Counted from the stretch's first letter, positions 1 to 6,731 are shown. The stretch: DNA of 19,801 nucleotides from an uncultured bacterium (GCA_938003595.1 CALKYH010000157.1:1-19801), one strand, 5' to 3'. Notes: generated by a model from the sequence alone, not told the origin. A program made the numbers and translations.

Positions 1-184
1 CCGCGATGGCGGCGTCGGCCTCGGCGTCGTTGGTCATCTCGACGAAACCGAAGCCACGGGGGCGTCCGGTCTCACGATCCATGACGATCTGGGCCGAGGA
101 GACTTCGCCGTGAGCCTCGAACATGCTCCGGAGCTCGGCGTCGTTGGTGCTGAAGGGGAGATTTCCGACATACAGCTTCTTCAT
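1..184 (-). CDS. RRM-domain RNA-binding protein (C-terminal part outside window)
   Basis: This is the N-terminal 61 residues of a small RNA-binding protein; the reading frame is still open at base 1. The RNP2 motif (KLYVGNLPFS) lies at residues 3-12 and the RNP1 motif (RGFGFVEM) at about residues 43-50, in the order and spacing of a single RRM fold. The aromatic residues that stack on RNA bases (Tyr5 and the two RNP1 Phe residues) are present. Bacterial proteins of this type are usually about 80-130 residues, one RRM plus a charged or Gly-rich tail, and act as cytoplasmic single-stranded RNA binders, often cold-induced. The start is the ATG at 184-182, with an AGGA at 197-194 upstream. A promoter-like pair and two inverted repeats lie in the leader. 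The RRM assignment is firm; the RNA target is unknown. Confidence 0.93.
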   Translation of the reverse strand, partial: MKKLYVGNLPFSTNDAELRSMFEAHGEVSSAQIVMDRETGRPRGFGFVEMTNDAEADAAIA

Positions 185-197
185 GCTGCGCGATCCT

Positions 198-283
198 GCC
201 CGAGAAAACCTGAAAATCCAATCCGGTGCTTGCCTCGGGCGAGATCCAGCGTCGGTTGTCGTGGAAACGCCCGGCGACCGGGC
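198..283 (-). promoter_or_regulatory. Structured 5' leader of the RRM gene
   Basis: Two perfect inverted repeats lie in the predicted leader. GCCCGG (269-274) pairs with CCGGGC (278-283) around a three-base loop. GCCCGAG (198-204) pairs with CTCGGGC (234-240) around a 29-base loop. The second stem ends directly against the Shine-Dalgarno-like AGGA at 197-194, so folding could affect ribosome access. No known riboswitch is recognised. Confidence 0.35.
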
Positions 284-306
284 AGACCTTCCACCTGCGA
301 GTGAAG

Positions 307-336
307 AGTATACCCGGGCGGGGGGAGTCAAGCCAA
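307..336 (-). promoter_or_regulatory. Putative sigma-70-like promoter of the RRM gene
   Basis: On the minus strand TATACT (312-307) matches the -10 consensus in five of six bases. TTGGCT (336-331) is a plausible -35 at 18 bp spacing. An overlapping TTGACT is only 13 bp away, which is too close. Transcription would begin near 300, giving a leader of about 115 nt. This is a pattern match only. Confidence 0.45.
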
Positions 337-395
337 GCCCAGCTTCCGATCGGGCGCCGGCGGTGGATCGGAGGGGAGAGTCGGGGTCGGTCTGT

Positions 396-417
396 AAACG
401 GAGGCACAAGTCCGTTT
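396..417 (-). terminator. Hairpin just after the STAS gene, possible terminator
   Basis: AAACGGA (396-402) and TCCGTTT (411-417) form a perfect 7-bp stem with an 8-base loop, starting two bases after the stop codon of the minus-strand STAS gene. On that strand the stem ends in TTT, but no longer T-run follows. It may be a weak intrinsic terminator or an mRNA 3' end stabiliser. Confidence 0.4.
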
Positions 418-419
418 GA

Positions 420-785
420 TCAGGCGACGGCCAGCGCCTCCCACGGGGCTTCGAGGCCGGCGATGACCGGGATCACCATGCTCAGGCGGACCCGATCCAG
501 CGCCTGGCGGACGGTCGGCCCGGGGTTGGTGATGACCAGCACGCCGTTGTGGGCTCGGAGGGCGTCCCAGAGGGCGACGATGCGCCCGATGGCAGGCGAC
601 CCGAGGTAGGTCAGGCCGGTCAGATCGAGGATGACCGCGTCCGGCCGGTCGGCGGCGAGGTCGGCGAAGGCGCGCTCGAGGGCGGGCTCGGAGGAGAGGT
701 CCGCGGCGCCGCGGAGCTGGACCACCACGGCGCCGAGGGCGTTGCGCCCGGTCAGGGTCTGGATGTGGAGGGGGCGGTCGGGCAT
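420..785 (-). CDS. STAS-domain protein (anti-sigma factor antagonist-like)
   Basis: This 121-residue protein is a single STAS domain, the usual size for stand-alone members such as SpoIIAA. Residues 17-27 form the first strand (AVVVQLRGAADL). Residues 51-66 (VILDLTGLTYLGSPAIG) correspond to the family's conserved DLSxVxxxDSSG loop, with Ser63 at the site phosphorylated in SpoIIAA-like proteins. The usual Asp before that Ser is Gly here, so phospho-regulation may be altered. Known members bind anti-sigma kinases or take part in stressosomes; no kinase or sigma factor gene is adjacent. The start is the ATG at 785, with GGAG (798-795) nine bases upstream; an in-frame ATG further upstream would add only a proline-rich stretch and is less likely. 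It is divergent from the DUF1294 gene. Confidence 0.85.
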   Translation of the reverse strand: MPDRPLHIQTLTGRNALGAVVVQLRGAADLSSEPALERAFADLAADRPDAVILDLTGLTYLGSPAIGRIVALWDALRAHNGVLVITNPGPTVRQALDRVRLSMVIPVIAGLEAPWEALAVA

Positions 786-879
786 GGTGGGCGGCTCCGG
801 GGCGGGAGAGAGGGCGATGGGGTGTGGCAGCACTTCACACGCACCGTCGGCGGCGCGGGGGGCTCATCGGCGGCGCGGA

Positions 880-885
880 TACTGT
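880..885 (+). promoter_or_regulatory. TACTGT box six bases before the DUF1294 start codon
   Basis: TACTGT fits the TAnnnT form of a -10 element and is followed by six bases and then the ATG. There is no Shine-Dalgarno sequence, so a leaderless transcript is plausible. No -35 element is visible. Confidence 0.35.
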
Positions 886-891
886 GGGGCG

Positions 892-1188
892 ATGTCCTGG
901 TGGTGGCTGGTCGCGGCGTGGTACGGGGTCTGGAGCGTGGTGAGCGTGGCGCTGTACGGCGCCGACAAGCGGGCCGCGGGCCGGGGCGCGTGGCGGATCC
1001 CGGAAAAAACGCTGCACACGGCGGACCTGCTGGGCGGCTGGCCGGGCGGGCTCGCGGCGCGCCGGTTGTTCCGGCACAAGACGCGGAAGGCGAGTTTTCT
1101 GGTGGCGTCGTGGGGCATCGTGGCGCTGCATCTGGCGGCGTGGGCCGCGGTGTGGTGGCTGATGCAGGACGCGGGAGGGGCGCGGTGA
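892..1188 (+). CDS. DUF1294 family small membrane protein
   Basis: This 98-residue protein has a hydrophobic N-terminal helix (about 3-22) and a hydrophobic C-terminal helix (about 72-92). Between them is a basic central segment with the DUF1294 hallmarks: YGADK, then WRIPEKTL, LLGGWPGG, and RLFRHKTRKASF. These match the family's usual pattern of an Asp-Lys motif, an RIPE motif, a GG-P-G turn and an RHKT motif. The family is of unknown function and is sometimes fused to cold-shock or other nucleic-acid-binding domains. The protein probably sits in the inner membrane. The ATG at 892 was chosen because it begins just before the first helix; a much longer upstream extension is low-complexity and would overlap the divergent STAS gene. 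It ends 25 bp from the convergent amidohydrolase gene. Confidence 0.85.
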   Translation: MSWWWLVAAWYGVWSVVSVALYGADKRAAGRGAWRIPEKTLHTADLLGGWPGGLAARRLFRHKTRKASFLVASWGIVALHLAAWAAVWWLMQDAGGAR

Positions 1189-1213
1189 TCGCGCCGTTGG
1201 GATGCGGGGGGTC

Positions 1214-3130
1214 TCAGATGGCCCAGCAGGAGCAGCCGATCGGATCGGCGGCGTGGCTGAGGGCGTCGCGGCCCAGGGGCGACCACTCGCGGCAGCAGGC
1301 GTGCGGCGACGCGGCGGCGCGGGCGAGCGTCGCCATCGGGTAGTGGCCCCCGAACCGAGCGACGGGCGACCAATCGGGCAGAACCGGGAGCGCCGGCGGC
1401 GCCCACGCGGCGAACGGACCCGAGGCGTGGACGACCGAGCCGCCGACCAGGGTCAATTCGCTTTCGATGGCGCGGATGCGCTCCGGGTGGACCTCGAAGT
1501 AGTCCTCGCTGAGGATCGCGAGGTCGGCCAGCTGGCCCTCGGCGATTCGGCCCTTGACGGCGTCCTCGCGGCTGAACCAAGCGCTGCCGACGGTGTAGAG
1601 GCGCAGCGCCTCCTCGCGGCTGAGCAGGTTGCGCTCGGGATAGAGCGCGGTCCCGCCGACGGTTCGGCCGGTGACCAGCCAGGAGAGACTGGTCCATGGG
1701 TTGTAGCTGGCCACGCGGGTCGCGTCGGTGCCGGCGCCGACCGGGACGCCGAGTTCGAGCATGCGACGGACGGGCGGCGTGCGCTCGGCGGCCTTGCGGC
1801 CGTAGCGGTCGATGAAGTACTCGCCCTGGAACGCCATGCGGTGCTGCACGGCGACGCCGCCGCCCAGCGCCTTGACGCGTTCGATGTTGCGGTCGCTGAT
1901 GGTTTCGCAGTGATCGAAGAACCAGCGGAGGTCGCCGAGCGGCGCGTCGCGATTGACCCGCTCGAAGACATCGAGGGCGCGGGAGATCGTCTCGTCGTAG
2001 GTCGCGTGCATGCGGAACGGCCAACGCTCTCGGGCGAGCAGCTCGACGACGGCCTGAAGATCGGCCTCCATCGCGGCGGGCATGTCCGGCCGGGGGACGC
2101 GGAAGTCCTCGAAGTCGGCTGCGGAGTAGGTGAGCATCTCGCCCGCTCCGTTGAGCCGCAGCAGCCCGTTCTGCTGGTAGAGCGTGTTGGAGGCGGTCCA
2201 GCGTCTGAAGTCCTCCAGTTCATGGCCGGGGTTCTGGGTGAAGAGATTGAACGCGATCCGGACGGTCAACTCGCCGCGCTGCTGGAGCTCCTGGATGACG
2301 GCGTAGTCCTCGGGGTAGTTCTGGAATCCGCCGCCGGCGTCGCAGACGCTGGTGACGCCGAGACGGTTGAGCTCGCGCATGAAGTGGCGCGTGGAGTTCA
2401 TCTGATGCTCGGGGGGGAGCTTCGGTCCGAGCGAGAGCGTTTTGTAGAGGATCCAGGCGTTGGGGTTGGCGACGAGCAGGCCGGTGGGTTCGCCGTTCTT
2501 GTCGCGTTCGATGAAGCCGCCGGGGGGCTCGGGCGTGTCCCTGGTGTAGCCGACGGCGCGGAGCGCGGCGCGATTGAGCAGCGCGCGGTCGTAGAGGTGG
2601 AGGATGAAGACGGGCGTGTCCGGCGCCGCGGCGTTGAGCTCCGCGAGCGTGGGGAGGCGGCGCTCGGCGAACTGGAGCTCGGCGAAGCCGCCGACGACGC
2701 GGACCCACTGGCCGGGCGGCGTTCGCGCGGCCTGTTCGCGGAGCATGCGCATCGCGTCGGCGAGGCTGGGGACGCCGTCCCAGCGGAGTTCGAGGTTGTA
2801 GTTGAGGCCGCCCCGGATGACATGGATGTGGGAGTCGTTCAGGCCGGGGATGACGGCCTTGCCCCGCGCGTCGATGATCGGGACGCCGGGCGCATGGTGG
2901 GCCATGGCGTCGCGTTCGTCGCCGACCGCGACGAATCGGCCGCCGCGGATCGCCGCTGCGGCGGCGCGGGGACGACGCGGGTCCATGGTCGCGACCCGTC
3001 CATTGATGAGGATGAGGTCCGCAGCGGGCGCGGGCTCGGTCGATCGGCGTGCGGCGCAGCCGCCGAGGGCGAGCGCGGCTCCCGAGGCGGCGGTCAGGTG
3101 CAGGAAGGCGCGGCGATTCATCGGAGGCAT
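1214..3130 (-). CDS. Tat-exported amidohydrolase (amidohydrolase 3 / YtcJ-like)
   Basis: This 638-residue metal-dependent hydrolase belongs to the amidohydrolase superfamily (amidohydrolase 3 group; members act on amides, imides and related C-N bonds). The N-terminus carries a twin-arginine motif (NRRAFLHL, residues 5-12) and a lipobox ending at Cys25 (ALGGC), so it is probably a Tat-exported lipoprotein. Metal-site residues are visible as His101 and His103 (DSHIHV), His375 (RMHATYDE), His407 (FFDHCE) and Asp469 (GTDATR). The start at 3130 has AAAGGAG eight bases upstream. It is the second gene of a unit with the YcaC-like hydrolase, 53 bp downstream of it. The last 29 residues hold four cysteines (612, 613, 633 and 635), ending GCSCWAI, which is not part of the catalytic domain as I know it. 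The substrate cannot be told from sequence. Confidence 0.9.
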   Translation of the reverse strand: MPPMNRRAFLHLTAASGAALALGGCAARRSTEPAPAADLILINGRVATMDPRRPRAAAAAIRGGRFVAVGDERDAMAHHAPGVPIIDARGKAVIPGLNDSHIHVIRGGLNYNLELRWDGVPSLADAMRMLREQAARTPPGQWVRVVGGFAELQFAERRLPTLAELNAAAPDTPVFILHLYDRALLNRAALRAVGYTRDTPEPPGGFIERDKNGEPTGLLVANPNAWILYKTLSLGPKLPPEHQMNSTRHFMRELNRLGVTSVCDAGGGFQNYPEDYAVIQELQQRGELTVRIAFNLFTQNPGHELEDFRRWTASNTLYQQNGLLRLNGAGEMLTYSAADFEDFRVPRPDMPAAMEADLQAVVELLARERWPFRMHATYDETISRALDVFERVNRDAPLGDLRWFFDHCETISDRNIERVKALGGGVAVQHRMAFQGEYFIDRYGRKAAERTPPVRRMLELGVPVGAGTDATRVASYNPWTSLSWLVTGRTVGGTALYPERNLLSREEALRLYTVGSAWFSREDAVKGRIAEGQLADLAILSEDYFEVHPERIRAIESELTLVGGSVVHASGPFAAWAPPALPVLPDWSPVARFGGHYPMATLARAAASPHACCREWSPLGRDALSHAADPIGCSCWAI

Positions 3131-3183
3131 GGCGGCGCTCCTTTCCGGTCCTCACGGGGGCGCCCGAGGCGCGGACGCCGGGC

Positions 3184-3951
3184 TTACGGCTTGGCGGTGG
3201 ACGCGGCCTTGTGGCTCTGGAAGACCTCGGCGTAGGAGGGCATGTGCTCGATGAACAGCTGCGCGGAGCCGGGCCCGGTGGAGTTGCGCCAGTCGTAGAG
3301 CAGCTCGCAGGAGATCGCGAACCAGGTGCCGATGACGGCGCCGGCGTCCGCCAGGCGCATGAGGGACGCGGTCTGCGTGGCGTCGTTCATCGAGCCGGAG
3401 GCGTCGGCCACGATGTAGACCTCGTAGCCCGCGTCCAGCGCGGAGAGCGCCGCGAAGACCACGCAGACATCGGTGGTGATGCCCGACATGACGATCTTCT
3501 TGCGGCCGGTCTTGCGGATGGCCTCGACGAAGTCGGCGTTCTCCCAGGCGTTGATCTGCCCGGGCCGGGCGATGTGCGGCGCGCCCGGGAGGAGTTCGAG
3601 CACCTCGGGGAGGAACGGGCCGTTCGGGCCGTCCTCGGCGCTGGTGGTGATGACGACGGGGACATCGTGCAGCTTGGCGGTCTTCGCGAGCGCGATGACC
3701 ATGTTCTTGTATTCGACGGGCCGCGCGCTGTCCACGAGGTTCATCAGGCCGGTCTGATGGTCCACGAATGCGAACACGCAGTTGTCGGGCGTCCAGCGTT
3801 CGTGCTTGCCGCCGGGCGCCCAGGTGGGCGTCCCGTTGGCGCCGGTGGCGGAGGGCTGGGAGGCGCCGGCGCTGAGTCCTGCGATGAGACCGAGCACGGC
3901 GCCCGAGAGCGCGACGACAGCCAGCAGCGATCGAGAGCGATTCTGAATCAT
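3184..3951 (-). CDS. Exported YcaC-like cysteine hydrolase (isochorismatase fold)
   Basis: This 255-residue protein has an N-terminal signal sequence (residues 1-30, a basic start then a long hydrophobic core ending near Ala-Gly-Ala) followed by an isochorismatase-like hydrolase closely resembling E. coli YcaC. The likely active-site set is Asp64 (FVDHQTGL), Arg129 (IARPGQINAW) and Cys163 (SGITTDVCV), matching the Asp, Arg and Cys positions of YcaC. YcaC itself is cytoplasmic, so an exported version is unusual. The ATG at 3951 is preferred because AGGT lies seven to eight bases upstream; the in-frame ATG at 3963 has no such site. It is the first gene of a unit with the Tat amidohydrolase. The pairing suggests two hydrolytic steps on one imported or extracellular compound, which is an inference. 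The natural substrate of the family is uncertain. Confidence 0.9.
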   Translation of the reverse strand: MIQNRSRSLLAVVALSGAVLGLIAGLSAGASQPSATGANGTPTWAPGGKHERWTPDNCVFAFVDHQTGLMNLVDSARPVEYKNMVIALAKTAKLHDVPVVITTSAEDGPNGPFLPEVLELLPGAPHIARPGQINAWENADFVEAIRKTGRKKIVMSGITTDVCVVFAALSALDAGYEVYIVADASGSMNDATQTASLMRLADAGAVIGTWFAISCELLYDWRNSTGPGSAQLFIEHMPSYAEVFQSHKAASTAKP

Positions 3952-4111
3952 GGGCGACCTCATGGCGAATGGATTGTGATGGACGCGGGACGCGCCAATC
4001 GTATCGCGGGAGGGCTTCGTCAACAGCAGCCGGGATGATGCGTGGATTGTCGCAACGACGATCGGCGGAACGATCGGCGGCGCCACGACTATGCGGACGA
4101 GGTAGACCACC

Positions 4112-4117
4112 TACGAT
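4112..4117 (+). promoter_or_regulatory. TACGAT box just before the proposed uvrC GTG start
   Basis: TACGAT fits TAnnnT and is followed by five bases and the GTG at 4123. No Shine-Dalgarno sequence is well placed. The spacing is at the short end for a leaderless start, so this is tentative. Confidence 0.25.
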
Positions 4118-4122
4118 CGGCC

Positions 4123-5511
4123 GTGAGCGATCCATCGGTCGGCGACCACGGCGTTGCGGGGGCGGGGGACTGGGCGTCCGTGCGCGCGGGGTTGGCGGCG
4201 AAGGCGGCGGGGCTGGGGCGGGTTCCGGGCGTGTATCTGATGAAGGATGCGCAGGGGCATGTGATCTATGTGGGGAAGGCGTCGCGCCTGCGGGACCGGG
4301 TGGGGTCGTACTTCCAGATGTCGACGGACCTGGGGCCGCACAAGCAGCGGCTGCTGGACCATGTGCGGGACTTCGACATCATCGAGTGCGAGGGCGAGTG
4401 GGAGGCGCTGCTGGCGGAGAACCGGCTGATCAAGGACCTCAAGCCCCGGTTCAACGCGCGGCTGACGGACGACAAGACCTTCCCGTACCTGGTCATCACG
4501 ACAAAGGACGACTTCCCCGGCGTGTATGTCACGCGCTCGCCGGGGGCGGAGGAGTTCAAGGGGGCGCGGACCTTCGGGCCGTTCACGAGCGCCTACGCCC
4601 TGCGCGACGCGGTGACGCTCCTGCAGCGGGTGTTCAAGTTCCGCACCTGCGACCTGACGATCCTCGACAACGACCCCAAGCGCGAGCGCTTCCGGCCCTG
4701 CCTGCTGCACGCGATCGGCCAGTGCACGGCGCCGTGCGCGGCGAAGATCGGCAGGGACGAGTACCGCGCGGATGTGGACCGCTTCGTGAAGTTTCTCGGC
4801 ACCAAGCGGAGCGAGATGCTGCGCGAGATGCGGGCGGAGATGGAGGAGGCGGCGAAGGGGTTGCGGTTCGAGAAGGCCGCGGCGCTGCGGGACCAGGTGC
4901 GGGCGATCGAGCGGCTGGACGACCGGGGCAAGATCGGCGAGGGGTGGCAGCCGGAGACCGAGTCGCTCTTCTCGGACGCGGCGCGCCCGCAGAAGGGGCT
5001 GAAGTCGCTGCAGAAGACGCTGGGGCTGGAGGCGCCGATCCGCTGCCTGGAGGCCATCGACATCGCGCACCTGCAGGGCGGGGAGACGGTGGGGAGCAAG
5101 GTGTGCTTCGTGGACGGCCGGCCGCTCAAGAGCGAGTACCGGCGGTACAAGGTGCGCACGGTGGACAACGACGACTACATGGCCATCCGCGAGGTGGTCA
5201 GCCGACGCTACCGCGACGCGGGCGAGGGCCACGAGCTGTTCCCGGATGTGATCCTCATCGACGGCGGCCTCGGGCAGCTGCACGCGGCGCTGGAGGCGTT
5301 CGAGCAGCTGGCGGTCAAGCCCCCGATGGTGATCTCGCTGGCGAAGAAGGAGGAGCTGATCCACGTCCAGAGCCGGTCGGAGCCGATCCGGCTGGGGCGG
5401 GACAACCCGGGGCTGCGCCTGTGCCAGGCGATCCGCGACGAGGCGCACCGCTTCGCGCAGCATTACCATCATGTGCTCCGGCGCAAGAAGACGCTGGGAG
5501 AGGACTCGTGA
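4123..5511 (+). CDS. uvrC: Excinuclease ABC subunit C, lacking the C-terminal HhH region
   Basis: UvrC makes the two incisions flanking a DNA lesion in nucleotide excision repair, together with UvrA and UvrB. The GIY-YIG nuclease is at about residues 35-115 (VPGVYLMKD, VIYVGKA, the Arg-rich loop, and the Glu in EWEALLAENRLIK). The four-cysteine Fe-S motif follows (RPCLLHAIGQC then TAPC). A UVR helix pair that binds UvrB comes next (EKAAALRDQVRAIERL). The RNase H-like nuclease shows its expected acids and histidine in AIDIAHLQG, NDDYM, ILIDGGLGQL and RDEAHRFA. The protein ends 13 residues after QHYHHVLRR, so the (HhH)2 domain of about 60 residues present in E. coli UvrC is missing. The GTG at 4123 was preferred; the in-frame ATG at 4042 adds 27 Asp/Arg-rich residues unlike the family. 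It overlaps the next gene by one base. Confidence 0.93.
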   Translation: MSDPSVGDHGVAGAGDWASVRAGLAAKAAGLGRVPGVYLMKDAQGHVIYVGKASRLRDRVGSYFQMSTDLGPHKQRLLDHVRDFDIIECEGEWEALLAENRLIKDLKPRFNARLTDDKTFPYLVITTKDDFPGVYVTRSPGAEEFKGARTFGPFTSAYALRDAVTLLQRVFKFRTCDLTILDNDPKRERFRPCLLHAIGQCTAPCAAKIGRDEYRADVDRFVKFLGTKRSEMLREMRAEMEEAAKGLRFEKAAALRDQVRAIERLDDRGKIGEGWQPETESLFSDAARPQKGLKSLQKTLGLEAPIRCLEAIDIAHLQGGETVGSKVCFVDGRPLKSEYRRYKVRTVDNDDYMAIREVVSRRYRDAGEGHELFPDVILIDGGLGQLHAALEAFEQLAVKPPMVISLAKKEELIHVQSRSEPIRLGRDNPGLRLCQAIRDEAHRFAQHYHHVLRRKKTLGEDS

Positions 5512-5951
5512 TGCGCTCGGCTCCCTCCATCCTGATCGCGGCGCTCTGGCTCGCGGGGTGCGCGCACTCGTATACGGCGGAGTTCAGGCTGCGCGACACC
5601 GGCGCCCCGGTCGCCGGGCGCGAGGTGTGGCTGGTCAAGCCGTCGGGCAAGCTCGTTCCGGGCGACGAGCGACAGCTCGGCGTAACAAATGCGGACGGTC
5701 GCTGCGTCATCTCGATCTCCGATGATGAATCCCGGGCGATCGTCGTCAGCGCGTTCGGGAGCGGTGGTTGGGCGGGTTTTTCGAACGCCGGAGAGCTTGT
5801 AAGGGTTTACGCGGACCGAGATTGGATCGTGAACAACGGGTCGCATCCCTCGAGCCGTTCGGCCGCGGCGCGCCCCCTATTCGAGGAGTATCTCGGCCGC
5901 GGGTCGCGCGTTGAGATCCGGATCAAGACGAATGAGGAGGCGGTCCAATGA
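5511..5951 (+). CDS. Small lipoprotein 1, carboxypeptidase-regulatory-like fold
   Basis: This is a 146-residue predicted lipoprotein that I do not recognise as a named family. The signal peptide ends in the lipobox LAGC (Cys17). A short beta-sandwich-like segment follows, with the pattern typical of transthyretin-like or carboxypeptidase-regulatory-like domains: FRLRDTGAPVAGREVWLV, then GVTNADGRCVISI (the T-x-A-D-G-R turn). The rest is a mixed region ending in RVEIRIKT. The ATG overlaps the uvrC stop codon by one base, and the gene's stop overlaps the next ATG by four, so the group is very likely one mRNA with coupled translation. The protein should be anchored in the outer membrane or outer leaflet facing the periplasm. 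Function unknown; a structural or ligand-binding role is guesswork. Confidence 0.8.
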   Translation: MRSAPSILIAALWLAGCAHSYTAEFRLRDTGAPVAGREVWLVKPSGKLVPGDERQLGVTNADGRCVISISDDESRAIVVSAFGSGGWAGFSNAGELVRVYADRDWIVNNGSHPSSRSAAARPLFEEYLGRGSRVEIRIKTNEEAVQ

Positions 5952-6340
5952 CCCGAGTCGCGCTCACGCTCGTCCTGCTGACGCTCGCCGGCTGCGCCTC
6001 GACGCGCACGGTGACGCTGGAGGTGCGCGAGGGCGACGGCGCAGCGACGGGGGCGCTGGTGCGGGCGATCCCGCTGAACGAGGGGTTCGTGCCGCTGCCG
6101 CTGAACGAGGAGACGCTCAACGAGATCCTGCTGGCGGGCAAGAAGACGCAGCAGGGGATCGTGGGCGATGGGGGGGCCGTGCGGCTCGTGCTGCGCGCCG
6201 ATGTGCCGTATGTGGTGGAAGTGCTCGCGCCGGCCTGGCGCAGTCGGGAGCTGGACCGATGGATGCTGGACGCCGACGGGGTGACGATCGAGTCCGCGGA
6301 CGCCGCGCCGGGGCGCTACGCGGTGCGGGTCGTGCGGTAG
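5948..6340 (+). CDS. Small lipoprotein 2
   Basis: This is a 130-residue predicted lipoprotein of no recognised family. The signal peptide is short and clear (TRVALTLVLLTLAGC, lipobox Cys16). Eight to ten residues after the Cys comes a beta-strand followed by a variable loop (VTLEVREGDGAATGALVRA), the same layout as in the two flanking lipoproteins. A second strand-rich half contains GGAVRLVLRADVPYVVEVLAP and ends in GRYAVRVVR. The ATG overlaps the stop codon of the preceding gene (ATGA), implying translational coupling. Sequence identity to its neighbours is low, so common descent rests on architecture only. Confidence 0.78.
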   Translation: MTRVALTLVLLTLAGCASTRTVTLEVREGDGAATGALVRAIPLNEGFVPLPLNEETLNEILLAGKKTQQGIVGDGGAVRLVLRADVPYVVEVLAPAWRSRELDRWMLDADGVTIESADAAPGRYAVRVVR

Positions 6341-6711
6341 CGGGGGCGCTGTGCCTGGGCGCGCTGCTGGGCGGCCTGGGCGGCTGCTACGACTACGCGA
6401 TGGCGACGGTGCTGGTGCGCGATCGCTCCACGCTGGAGCCGATCCCCGACGCGAAGGTGACGATCGGGAACACCTCGCTGCTGAACCCGGCCAAGCCCGA
6501 GGGGGCGACGGGCGAGACGGACGCCGAGGGCGAAGTGACGCTCAAGGCCGCGGCGTACAACCGGCTGCTGGTGCGCGTTTCGGCGGACGGCTACGGCGCG
6601 ATCGTGATGGCCGCGGACCATCCGGCGGTGGCCGGCGACAGCGGCTGGATGGGGCCGACGACCGACGAGGACGGCGGGCGCGCGCGGATCGAGATCCGGC
6701 TGCTGCCGTAG
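6259..6711 (+). CDS. Small lipoprotein 3, start codon uncertain
   Basis: This predicted lipoprotein has the lipobox LGGC and, shortly after it, VLVRDRSTLEPIPDAKVTI and then ATGETDAEGEVTLKA. This is again the carboxypeptidase-regulatory-like pattern of strand, loop and T-D-A-E-G turn seen in lipoprotein 1. Directly before the lipobox there is a hydrophobic stretch (AVAGALCLGALLGGLGG), but the only ATG in frame upstream of it is at 6259, 82 bases inside the preceding gene. That start gives a 150-residue protein with an Arg-rich leader of about 25 residues before the hydrophobic core. A CTG at 6349 would give a conventional short signal peptide. The ATG at 6400 would lose the signal altogether. 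The coding frame is well supported; the start is not. The gene ends 20 bp from the convergent macA-like gene. Confidence 0.68.
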   Translation: MDAGRRRGDDRVRGRRAGALRGAGRAVAGALCLGALLGGLGGCYDYAMATVLVRDRSTLEPIPDAKVTIGNTSLLNPAKPEGATGETDAEGEVTLKAAAYNRLLVRVSADGYGAIVMAADHPAVAGDSGWMGPTTDEDGGRARIEIRLLP

Positions 6712-6731
6712 TTCGTGGCGGGGCGGCGTGA

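Noticed and set aside
326..331. TTGACT as -35 element of the RRM gene
   Set aside because: It is a better hexamer than TTGGCT but only 13 bp from the -10 box, outside the usable range.
822..840. GTGTG/CACAC inverted repeat between the STAS and DUF1294 genes as an operator
   Set aside because: Five-base arms with a nine-base gap are too weak, and no regulator gene is nearby.
847..878. Direct repeat of TCGGCGGCGCGG upstream of the DUF1294 gene
   Set aside because: Simple GC-rich 12-mers recur easily at this base composition; no operator pattern or conservation can be shown.
1202..3235. Long plus-strand open frame of 677 codons opposite the amidohydrolase and similar large frames elsewhere
   Set aside because: It is a mirror of a well-supported minus-strand gene. 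High GC content makes stop codons rare in antisense frames, and its translation is low-complexity with no recognisable motif.
4042..4122. N-terminal extension of uvrC from the ATG at 4042
   Set aside because: It adds 27 Asp/Arg-rich residues derived partly from an 11-bp direct repeat (4058-4068 and 4070-4080), unlike any UvrC start; kept only as an alternative.
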